Part shown: positions 52,163 to 60,406 of the stretch, in pieces | Layout: each line of letters opens with the position of its first letter | How positions within the stretch are numbered: position 1 is the stretch's first letter | Assembly: GCA_947462335.1 (NCBI GenBank) | Contig: OX381707.1 | Location: forward strand, 62,783,773-62,847,772 | DNA from: Harmothoe impar | Taxonomy: Eukaryota; Annelida; Polychaeta; Phyllodocida; Polynoidae | Length of the DNA: 64,000 bases | Reading direction: 5' to 3' | Notes under the pieces: model-generated | The model's database searches: none | The model's input: only the letters and a program-made list of their open reading frames with translations | Told to the model about the DNA's origin: nothing | Program-made: the position numbers and the translations under genes

Positions 52163-53222
52163 CTACTTCTTAACAGCTATGACTATTCTCTTCTCATTTG
52201 ACCTTCATATTGTAAGTATGCTGCCCCAACAGGGCCACCTTTTTTGAATAAACAAAGTGTGAAAATAAATCAATAAATCAAATTCTTTGCACTCCGCAGG
52301 GAAACACGTCCTATTCTCTGACGACATCCATTTATGATGAGCCAGATATTGGCTCAACTAATATGTGGTAGTCACGGATACCTAAGTATAACCACTGTAA
52401 GTGATTTGCAAGCTGCAGGGGACTATTTACTCGAAGAACACCTCCATTGATTATACATCTAATACATTGGTTGTCACATTCTTTAGTTATTACTGCCTGC
52501 TTGCTATGTCTACGCACAGATCCTCCTACGTCAATCAGCTAGATATGTGTACCTCCCAGGTGATTTTTAAAGGGACCAATTAGCACAATTTCATCCCTCA
52601 GTGTGTGTTTTCTTGAAACAGGTAAAAGCGCACGGCCGGTGTGAGCCTGGACATCTGGGGTTTGTTCCTCAACCTTTCCGTAGGTACGGTCATAGGTTAA
52701 CGTAAAATCTAGGTGCAAGAATGGTCAATTAGTATGTACGCTAAAAAAGTGTTTCTTACAACGTTAACCTAAAGTGACCATCTGTACAGTTATCGTCAAT
52801 TCAGAAAATGGACAGATAAATTAAGGTTCGTTAATGTAAAAAGTTGACCAGTTCACTTAATAGTTAGGTTAACTTAAATCAACTAGTCAGGAATAGAGTA
52901 TAGGATGCAAGATGTATACAAAACATCACTTCCAGCCATCTGCGTTAACCTAAGTCACTTTAACTCAGACTGCATGGGCAGAGTGAATTAAAATGGAAAG
53001 GGACATAATTCAGGTAGTTATCCATATCTTTATATGTTGGCATCCTATAGGTTTATTATACGATTTCGTCTTTCATCGTGCGTTTTCTGGGATATCCCCA
53101 TGCTTATATTTCTGCATATCCCAGGTGGAAATCGTGCTGATATTCACGGATATCAGAACGATTTCATGGATATCAGAACGATTCTGACGGAAATCTCGTC
53201 AGCCATAAAATCCGAGGTTTCA
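52163..53222. other. Non-coding stretch with repeat traces
   Basis: Between 52690 and 52960 several GGTTAACGTAA / TTAACCTAA motifs face each other and suggest a decayed foldback element. At 53142-53182 GGATATCAGAACGATT occurs twice in tandem. No gene is recognisable. Confidence 0.4.
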
Positions 53223-53292
53223 TGGTGATTCGAACATGGGACCTCAAGGCTTGAAGTCGGACGCTCTACGCACGATGCCGTGGAGGCGCTGG
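53223..53292 (-). other. tRNA-like pseudogene or SINE head
   Basis: On the minus strand the order is an A-box-like GCATCGTGCGTAGAGCG, an anticodon-arm-like TCCGACTTCAAGCCTTGAGG, and a B-box-like TGTTCGAATCA. The T-loop motif TTCGAATC is canonical. The acceptor stem is weak, so this is most likely a tRNA-derived pseudogene or a SINE head, not an active tRNA gene. Confidence 0.4.
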
Positions 53293-53561
53293 TAAAGGGA
53301 GGTGGCGAAACAAGGAGTGTATAGGCAGATTTTCAGCCCTGTAGGATCATTATTTACCGAGTTACAGAAGAAAAGACATTTTTTGGTATAATTTCTTTGA
53401 AATTCAATATTTTTTTATAATTTATATTTTACTATAAAGGTAGAAGTTGGACTTTACTTACCTATTCGTTAAAATAATTCTAGGGACGTTTTTTCACATA
53501 TATATGGCCACTTTAAAAATGGTACTGGGTCTAGTTAGCTGATAAAGAAGGGTTATTAGCA

Positions 53562-53784
53562 TTAACCCTTTAAGGCCTAGCGTAGACTATAGTCAACACC
53601 ATGGCAGGCCTAGCGTCGACTATAGTCGACACCATGGTAGGCCTAGTGTCGACTGTAGTCGATACCATTTACATAGGAATACTATAGGAATTGAAATAAG
53701 GCCTGTCCTTCTGGGAACTAATGGTTTGCAGAGGTTGCCCCTATGGCAAGCTAAGTATTTTTTGGTCAGGATCCAAAGGGTTAA
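53562..53784. mobile_element. TTAA-bounded MITE with GTCGACTATAGTCGAC modules
   Basis: Starts TTAACCCTTTAAGGCC and ends CAAAGGGTTAA, so TTAA lies at both edges with inverted CCCTTT/AAAGGG. Near the left end a unit of about 35 bp is tandemly repeated three times, each with a palindrome of GTCGACTATAGTCGAC type and CACCATGG. piggyBac-type elements duplicate TTAA; the call is inferred from that. Confidence 0.65.
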
Positions 53785-54322
53785 GATAACCACAAGTAAT
53801 TCCAAGCTCTGTTTCTTAGTTCATACATGATGCATGGCATTTTCCAGCTAGGAAATACTCCAGGGTGTTTGCCAGCTAAGAACTACTACATATAGGTAGT
53901 CACCTTGAGCAGTTATAAACCAGCACATAATTATATTGGGGCTGTTAGTTGAGAACCAGAATGATACACCTCACAAAGGGACTACCCCATAGTGCTTGTA
54001 CCCGAGAGACTATACAGTAGCTTATTTAGATGAGCATTAATTATCAACAGTATTTATGCATACAGAGACCCTTTGGATTCTGACAAGAAACGACATAAAT
54101 AGACAAATGCCAACGCCCATTGATACCGTCTCTGTTGTATTTCAAGAGTGAGGCAGTATGCCCCCACAAGTGAAATATATCAGAGCGGTATCAAAGTAGT
54201 TGGCATTTGTGTTTATTTTTTTTATTCAAAGCCATTTAATGAAGGAAAACACCTTTTTTTTAGCCCATTGAATACGGCCACATTGTATTCAATGGGGGGC
54301 ATTGAATACGGCCTTCCAGTGC

Positions 54323-54532
54323 TTAACCCATTGAGGGCGGATGTAGACTATAGTCTACATCCATGAGGGGCCGGATGTCGACTATAGTCTACACCATGAG
54401 GGGCCGGATGTCGACTATAATTGACATAACTCTATGGGATTTGAGAATGTCCCGGCCCCAGGGGAAAATTTTGGAAAATTTCCCGGCCCCATGACTAAAA
54501 ATAAAAATTTCTGCCCGGCCTCAATGGGTTAA
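54323..54532. mobile_element. TTAA-bounded MITE, second copy type
   Basis: TTAACCCATTGAGGGCGG at the left and CCGGCCTCAATGGGTTAA at the right form clean inverted termini flanked by TTAA. Inside, three units of about 33 bp contain GGATGTCGACTATAGTC and the palindromes of the element at 53562, so the two are related although their outer sequence differs. Confidence 0.7.
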
Positions 54533-54879
54533 GCATAGTAGATCTTGTATTTCCCCCAAAAAACACAATATGCACACCACACCATCAAGTTAACCAGACC
54601 TGCTCATCCAGACCTCTTCCAGGGCATGTGCCCGCATGCAAGTAATTGCTCTGTCTAAAATGGATGTGTGGGCAAATTGGTTAACCCTTCAGCAACCACA
54701 CATCTCAATCCACATGAAATATGACACGGAAAATATTTAATATAGGACCTACCCCAAGCTGTCATTTTTTTATTACCTTATGAATTAAAGATTTGTAATC
54801 TAGACAGGACGGAAAGAAGGGGTACTAAGTCATGAATTCTGCAACCACAAATATATGTGGCTCATCAAGTGAGAAGGTA

Positions 54880-55540
54880 CCTTCGCGGGGGATTTTTAGT
54901 TCTGGTTTTGGCCACCAGGGGGCATTAGAATGGCAAAATAGTGAAAGATATGCTCAAAAATGCTTTAGGGTACTTTTTTATGGAGAATACAATAGTTTTC
55001 TTAGAATCATTCCATCTTTTGTGCTAACATTCTATATTTGCAATGTAAATGAAACGTTTTCTATGGGAAATTGGCACATAGCGCACTTTATGGTTGCCGT
55101 GGAAACCATTCCAAAGTTTCTAAATGGAATATTTTGGTGCTAGTCTTTTGAGAACTCCATCAGTAACTCAAAACTGAAAACCGATCTTAAAAAATTCCTC
55201 CTAGAATCAAATCTACATTAGATATTTGCATTTATTTAGCCTATTTTTAGGAAATCTGACATTTTCATTATTTTTAGTGGTTATTATGGGATACAGTGCA
55301 TTTAGAGCATATTTATCATTTTCAGTTATGAGTAACAACCCACGTTCTAGATGTTATTCCCACAAAACTACAAGGAGTATCTTGCTTTATGATATCTTTA
55401 ACCAGCAATTCCCCCCTACCCCTTTCCATGTGCCTGGTCACATATGTTCAAACCAGTTGATGAATACTGACCTACTGGGAATGGCCTGGATGCTTTTGTA
55501 TTCTGGTACTGCCTCTGGACACAAGCAGATCCGAAAGGGT
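54880..55540 (+). repeat. Interspersed repeat family R1, copy 3 (longest)
   Basis: Starts around GCGGGGGATTTTTAGTTCTGG and ends near ACCCCTTTCCATGTGCCTGGTC. Matches 10290-11045 in inverse orientation over nearly its whole length, without the LINE-tail interruption seen there. Open frames at 54832-55143 and 55226-55543 are not maintained in other copies. Confidence 0.6.
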
Positions 55541-57153
55541 TAATAATGTCAGATACTGGAGGGCCCCAACAGAGAGCACTGTGATATCCTAATGTAAGGC
55601 CTGCCGCGAGCTCAATACTCCTACTGCCACACGCCCATATTAAAAACAGGGGGAAGTGCCATTGTCAAAACAAGCCTTGGTGAGAGAGGCGACAGGTCTG
55701 TTTTCTTTGTTTCCGTATCATTCTAAGAGGACAAGGGTGGGTGTCCTTTCTTTAATATCAGAGCAGTTTGGTAATGGTTGTGATATTCGGTGCAAAAGTC
55801 AAATTAGGATTGTCTATCTTTAGGATTAAATGGAGTTTCCTATTAGTTCTTGGAGCCATTACTTCGCTGTAGATACTTTCGTCATGACATGTTCCCTCTC
55901 CACCCGTCTCGCATTTAAATACGTGAATATTTTCCGTTATGAGCAATCTCTATTCTCTTATTTTAGATTTCATAAACATGTGTCTTGAAACAACAAACAA
56001 GCATCATTCTCAGTAGGCACCTTGATAAGACCCTGCTGACAAGAGGTACAGCGCTTTTAAGGCACAATGTAAAAAGGCATGACAAACCTATCCTCCAACA
56101 GCTTTCCTAAAAGCCCCCTGTCCACAGCCTTAATTGACCCAAGTCTGAAAATTTCAGAAAAATGTGGTAGCTCTCACTTGAGACAAAGGCCATGTCCTGA
56201 ATAAGTGATGACGTACAGCCGCCCTGCCTTTTCTAACATTGTATAGATCTGGCTCTGGCTCTCTTCTGGTTAAATTTCCTGTAGTTTTACCTCTTACATC
56301 CTGCCAATATTTCTTTTAATAACATGTGATAGGGACGAGCTCTGAAGAATGTGAGTAGGGGTGCAGACAGTGCCGACTGTACGGTTGAAGTCAGCCCTCC
56401 CTTGGTGTTTACACTGGTGGATGTCATCTCGGGGGAACATGTACAAGAAAATCTTTCCAATCTTAAAACGGCCAATCTTAAAAACTTAACAACCTTAAAT
56501 TCAAGATTCCAACCAAATGGCACCACTGTATTCTACCTGGGGCAGTTGTCTATAGCTGTGTTTGATATCAGGTTCGAAAAAGAAAGAAAAATACCATCAT
56601 ATTTGGTTATTTATCAATAAAACTGATTTTTCATAGTTATCGCTGTTTATTATGGGATCTGATGCTTTTAGAGCTTATTTACTTATGAACTAATCTTTGA
56701 AAAGTAATTCATACTAAACCACCAGGAACCTTTTAGCTCATGTTATCTCATTTTAAAGGGTTTGACACCAACTTATAATACTAATTCCTCCTCAGATGGG
56801 TTTTTCCCTAGCCTGGTCACATATATGACTTCGATTAAATTTTTAAAAAGCTGGTTTTCTCTATTCTTGTCTATCCATCATTCACCATTACCCACCGTAC
56901 CGATCATATATATGTGTTTATCACCGAAATCATGTATTAACTCAGAAGTTGTCAAAGCAAACTCAGTACTTGCAATTGTATATGATCGAGGTGATGATAA
57001 TATATGTTTGGCACTCATAGCATTAACAATGTTAACCGCGTTTCGCACGTGTTTTTGTTAATAGAAGTATTTTTGGAGAGCTCATTGAAACGTTTATTTT
57101 GACACCAGACCTAAAAGCCTTGTAAATAAAAGCCAAGCCCGGGACTCTTCGGG
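55541..57153. other. Non-coding stretch with an R1 fragment
   Basis: Apart from R1 at 56600-56830 nothing is recognised. Frames at 56287-56620 overlap on both strands and have no recognised domain. Confidence 0.4.
56600..56830 (+). repeat. Interspersed repeat family R1, copy 4 (partial)
   Basis: Shares TTTATTATGGGATCTGATGC, TTTTAGAGCTTATTTA and a terminal CTAGCCTGGTCACATAT with copy 3, in the same order and orientation. Only the right part of the family is present. Confidence 0.45.
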
Positions 57154-57322
57154 AGTAGTATAGTATGTATCGGAACGGGACTATGGTTAACTACTGTTTA
57201 TTACTCAATCGACCTGCAGCCAATCAGAGGCCTCCATTTGGTCACGTGACCGGAAGTGACCTACTTAGGGGATTAGTGGTGACGTCACGTGACCTAGTTA
57301 GCCAATCAGAGGCCGCCATTTG
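57154..57322 (+). repeat. Terminal direct repeat, left copy
   Basis: Matches 63832-64000 in the same orientation without gaps, with 6 differences in 169 bases. The match begins at AGTAGTATA and stops only because the window ends. It marks the edge of the element. Polinton termini are reported to start 5'-AG, which fits, but inverted rather than direct copies are expected, so the second copy is more likely the start of a neighbouring element. Confidence 0.85.
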
Positions 57323-57560
57323 GTCACGTGACCGGAAGTGACGTCATATGACCTACTTATGGACCAGAAGTGACGTCATATGACCTACTTAGGGGACCGG
57401 AAGTGACGTCATATGACCTAATTTAGGATCACGTGACCGGAAGTGACCTGATGAGTCACGTGACCGGAAGTGACGTCACATGACCTAATGGCCAACCGGA
57501 AGTGAGTGACCTCATTGAGGATCACTTGACCGGAAGTGCCCTGATTGATCACGTGACCGG
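57210..57560 (+). promoter_or_regulatory. Dense array of CCAAT, E-box, ETS and CRE motifs
   Basis: Within 350 bp: two AGCCAATCAGAGGCC (CCAAT) sites; six CACGTG E-boxes (57243, 57286, 57325, 57430, 57457, 57550); about eight CCGGAAGT ETS sites (57250, 57332, 57397, 57438, 57464, 57496, 57530, 57558); five TGACGTCA CRE sites (57280, 57339, 57371, 57404, 57471). Many are fused as CCGGAAGTGACGTCA. Two GGCC(G/T)CCATTTGG segments resemble YY1-type sites. These motifs are known for animal housekeeping promoters (NF-Y, USF/Myc, GABP, CREB/ATF). The block could be an enhancer for the element's genes. Confidence 0.7.
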
Positions 57561-57599
57561 AAGAAGAAGAAGAAGAAGAAGAAGAAGAAGAAGAAGAAG

Positions 57600-57630
<31 letters not shown>

Positions 57631-58110
57631 GACGTCATGCGACTTAATGAAGAGATGAGCGTCTTTAAGGGGTCACGCGCTTTAAAATGTGATATATTTT
57701 TTTTGGAGGAGGAGGAGGAGGAGGAGGAGGAGGAGGAGGAGGATAAGGAGAGGAGGAGGAGGAGGAGATGGAGAGGAGGAGGAGAAGGAGGAGGTTTCGG
57801 TAATCTAATAAAAAACACTACGATATAAGTTTTTTTTTCATTTTTATTGTTTTACGAGCGACTGGAAGTGACTTATTGAACTAGGTAGAAGCGTTCTTTA
57901 GAGTGTATAAGGGGGGAGGGGAGGGGAGGGGAGGGGAGGGGAGGGGAGGGGAGGGGAGGGGAGGGGAGGGGAGGGGAGGGGAGGGGAGGGGAGGGGGGGA
58001 GGGGGGCCCCTTTAAGATGCATGGGGAGGGGGGCGCTTTTAGGATGCATGGGGCGGGTGGGGGGGGGAGGGGGGGAGGGGGGAGGGGGGCACTCTAGGGG
58101 GTTGGGGGGG
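57559..58110 (+). repeat. Purine-rich island: (GAA)n, (GAG)n and (GGGGA)n
   Basis: (AAG)n at about 57559-57629, (GAG)n at about 57704-57790 and (GGGGA)n plus longer G runs at about 57911-58110, nearly all purines on the plus strand. Repeated G4 runs could form quadruplexes, and long purine tracts can form triplex DNA. Open frames here (poly-Arg, poly-Glu, poly-Gly) are repeat artefacts. Short non-repeat spacers carry GACTGGAAGTGAC and GTCTTTAAGGGGTCACGCG-like pieces also seen at 58255-58290. Confidence 0.85.
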
Positions 58111-58165
58111 CACTCTAAGGGGCGTTTGTCTCTTTTAAGAAAAAAAGAAAAGAAAAGATTTCAAT

Positions 58166-58209
58166 CGAGAGACACGCTTCTTCCTCTCGAGAGGAAGAAG
58201 TGTGTCTCT
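58166..58209. terminator. Loopless 22-bp palindrome downstream of the death-domain gene
   Basis: AGAGACACGCTTCTTCCTCTC is followed at once by its near-complement; the centre is CTCGAG. It lies about 150 bp beyond the stop codon of the minus-strand gene, and T-rich sequence flanks it. It may mark a 3' end or insulate the gene from the purine island, but no standard AATAAA is seen on the minus strand nearby. The terminator role is a guess; the palindrome itself is clear. Confidence 0.35.
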
Positions 58210-58358
58210 TCATTTTTTTTTGTTTATCACGTGCCTCGATGAGGCGATCAGCTGCGACTGGAGGAAGTGACACTTTAAGAGGACACGCGTCTTAATTGTT
58301 ATAATATTTTTTTTTTACTTACTAATAAAGAAGACGTATGAAAATAAAACACAACAAT

Positions 58359-59099
58359 TCACATGTCCGTCATTCTCGTTGTTTCTTGCTTGATAAAGTC
58401 AAGTACTATCGCGATGCCGAGGTCAAACTTTCCCATGTCCTCAGTCAACACTCGAAGGAGTTCAAAAGGCGTACCGCCGGCACCGTCAGCTTCAGCTTGC
58501 CACATTTTCAACACTCGGAAGGCCCACTCAGCGGGACTTCCTCCGTATTCGCATTCTTCAGCGATCTTATCTAACCTCTCAGGCGACAATTTTAAATGGT
58601 CCCCCACCTCTTTCCACCTGCTACCTAGACGTCTGCCGAGGGTGCCCAAGTGCTTATGCATCGCGCGCGAGTCGGGGTTTTCGAAATCCAACCCCTGTCT
58701 GTGGAGAAGGGACATCCACTGAGCCAACAGTTCCCCGCGTCTAATGCGGACGAAGACGCGACCGAGCTCTCCCCATCTATGACGATGCGGGGTTTCACCC
58801 CACCAGACTCGGAACATCGCCGTACACAGCTCCTCCGGTGTCTTGACACTGCGCTCTACTAGAGCATCCATACGGGCGGCGGTAACTTTTAAGCTACTGC
58901 CCAACTCTCTCCAAGATCCGCTCAACTCTTTACCTAGTTGACGAAGCAAGGCGTCGCTATATGCTAAGCGCCGCTGTCCTACCTCTCTGTTCTCCCCATC
59001 GGTCTGCCTCGCGCGTCTCACGTCGTCAAGCCGCATTAACTTTTTTTCAGGTGGACAAGGCGGTGAAGGCGAGCTTGAAAGTGGAATAGCTTGAGCCAT
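58359..59099 (-). CDS. Tandem death-domain protein (246 residues)
   Basis: Single uninterrupted frame. After a Pro/Ser-rich start (residues 1-20) and a charged linker come two copies of a six-helix death-fold pattern. DD1 is about residues 48-130 (LGKELSGSWRELGSSLKV, then FRVWW, then WGELGRVFVRI). DD2 is about 146-236 (LGRRLGSRWKEVGDHLKLS, then FRVLKMWQAE, then FELLRVLTEDM). The spacing L-x3-L-x2-W-x2-(L/V)-x3-L and the later W-containing helix match the family. Death domains mediate homotypic contacts in apoptosis and innate signalling. With no caspase, kinase or receptor part this is adaptor- or decoy-like, probably cytosolic. It is transcribed divergently from the PC4-like gene. The start ATG has A at -3 and G at +4. 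The family call is firm; the role in host signalling is inference. Confidence 0.8.
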   Translation of the reverse strand: MAQAIPLSSSPSPPCPPEKKLMRLDDVRRARQTDGENREVGQRRLAYSDALLRQLGKELSGSWRELGSSLKVTAARMDALVERSVKTPEELCTAMFRVWWGETPHRHRWGELGRVFVRIRRGELLAQWMSLLHRQGLDFENPDSRAMHKHLGTLGRRLGSRWKEVGDHLKLSPERLDKIAEECEYGGSPAEWAFRVLKMWQAEADGAGGTPFELLRVLTEDMGKFDLGIAIVLDFIKQETTRMTDM

Positions 59100-59109
59100 C
59101 TTGTCTCAT
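59047..59109 (-). promoter_or_regulatory. Upstream ORF overlapping the death-domain start
   Basis: On the minus strand an ATG at 59107-59109 lies ten bases before the main start, in another frame and also with A at -3. Its 20-codon frame runs past the main ATG and stops at TGA (59047-59049). An overlapping uORF of this kind commonly lowers translation of the main frame. Confidence 0.5.
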
Positions 59110-59111
59110 CT

Positions 59112-59150
59112 TGGCGGCGGCAGCGGCGGCGGCGGTGGCGGCGGCAGCGG

Positions 59151-59189
<39 letters not shown>

Positions 59190-59195
59190 TGGTAG
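59112..59195. repeat. (GGC)n tract in the 5' leader of the death-domain gene
   Basis: Imperfect GGC/GGT triplets for about 84 bases. Read in the gene's direction the leader is GCC-rich. It lies between the likely TATA box and the start codon, so it is probably transcribed. Confidence 0.8.
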
Positions 59196-59248
59196 TAGAC
59201 GTTACTGTGGTCAGAGGCGATATGGTTTTTTTCCAACAGAAATCAGAG

Positions 59249-59256
59249 CTTTTATA
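59249..59256 (-). promoter_or_regulatory. TATA box for the death-domain gene
   Basis: Minus strand TATAAAAG within CTGTATAAAAGCTC, about 150 bases upstream of the ATG. A start of transcription near 59225 would give a leader of about 125 nt including the GCC tract and uORF. Confidence 0.5.
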
Positions 59257-59289
59257 CAGAGGGAGTTTAATCCTATTTCCAACAGCACT

Positions 59290-59747
59290 CCAGCTGTCTA
59301 GCGACCTGTCCGCATGACGCTTTTTCAGCCGCTCCGCTCCTTAAGAGCTTAGATGACGAGGGGTATGTCATCGCTATCGGTGGAGACCAGCTGAAAACGG
59401 TGTTTTTTCCTCATCCATAGCCTTACCTCCTACCCCCTACCTGAGGACGTCTCCCTCCCTCTGACATTCATTGTAACAAACGTCAGAGGTCAGGTGAAAA
59501 TCGGATTTTTTCATGCACAGCCTTAGTCAGCTGTCACCCCTCCCTATTGAACTAGCCGGCCGCCGCCGGCCGGCCCAGTCTACTCACCACGGCAGAAGGC
59601 GGTGATTTTTTTTTTGTCTTACACTTAAGTCGCTCACCACATGCACACGCCTATACTCACAGACAGACACGTTCGTCTTAGGGGGTCCTGCTTCACGCCA
59701 CACGCCTCCTGTAGTTTTTTTGTATACACACTCTAAGCTCATCACCG
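59290..59747. promoter_or_regulatory. Intergenic region between the divergent genes
   Basis: No frame. Contains a perfect GC palindrome near 59560-59573 (GCCGGCCGCCGCCGGCC) and repeated CAGCTGAAAAC / GTCAGGTGAAAATCGG phrases near 59390 and 59490 that recur at 59836 and 60012. Probably control sequence for one or both genes. Confidence 0.4.
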
Positions 59748-60110
59748 TTAATCCTTTATACAGCTAACGCGCGTTAGGGTGGTAAGTAGCTTAGCTCATG
59801 ACAGCGGATCCCTCAAAAAAGAGGGGAAAGGGATCCAGCTGAAAACGTCATACCTTATGTCTTTTGTTTCTCTTTGTGAATGGCCGCCGGTCAGTCGGCG
59901 GCAGCAACCGCTTAATCCTTTATACAGCTAATGCGCGTTGAATTGCTGAACAGGGTGGTAAGTAGCTTAGCTCATTACAGTCGATCTCTCAAAAGGGGGG
60001 AAAGGGATCCAGCTGAAAACGTCATACCTTATGTCTTTTGTTTCTCTTTGTGAATGGCCGCCGGCCAGCCGGCGGCAGCTGAACAGGGGCAGTAAGTAGC
60101 TTAGCTCTAG
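59748..60110 (+). promoter_or_regulatory. Tandem leader units, each with a splice-donor-like site
   Basis: Two full units (59748-59911 and 59912-60078) and a partial third. Shared parts: TTAATCCTTTATACAGCTAA, GGTGGTAAGTAGCTTAGCTC, GGGATCCAGCTGAAAACGTC, and CTTATGTCTTTTGTTTCTC followed by GGCCGCCGG. Each unit holds GTAAGT (59782, 59958, 60092), a consensus 5' splice site. An acceptor-like CTGCTCTCTACAG ends at 60180, just before the start codon of the PC4-like gene. The units could supply alternative leader exons or simply repeated enhancer sequence. Confidence 0.5.
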
Positions 60111-60123
60111 AAGCGAGAAGGCG

Positions 60124-60130
60124 TATATAA
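60124..60130 (+). promoter_or_regulatory. TATA box for the PC4-like gene
   Basis: TATATAA within GCGTATATAAGGGGCC, 60 bases upstream of the ATG. Expected transcription start near 60152-60162 (CATTCACTCACTCATTC). Confidence 0.65.
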
Positions 60131-60189
60131 GGGGCCTGGAAACCTCCATTCACTCACTCATTCTTTTGCTGCTCTCTACAGTCACCACC

Positions 60190-60363
60190 ATGAGCAAAAG
60201 ACAACACCTAGCGCCGTCCAAGGATCTAAGCAAGTTCAAGAACAAGAAGACTACGCGGAACAGCGCTCGTTTAGCGTCAGTGCCTCCTCTTGCTACTGAA
60301 AATGAGACTACCGCCGCAGCCGCTTGGTCTTATCACCCTCCCGCTGTAGCGAGCGCTCGCAGC

Positions 60364-60406
<43 letters not shown>

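Noticed and set aside
57502..58097. Open frames of poly-Arg, poly-Glu and poly-Gly on the plus strand and poly-Leu on the minus strand
   Set aside because: They are readings of (AAG)n, (GAG)n and (GGGGA)n microsatellites with no other coding content.
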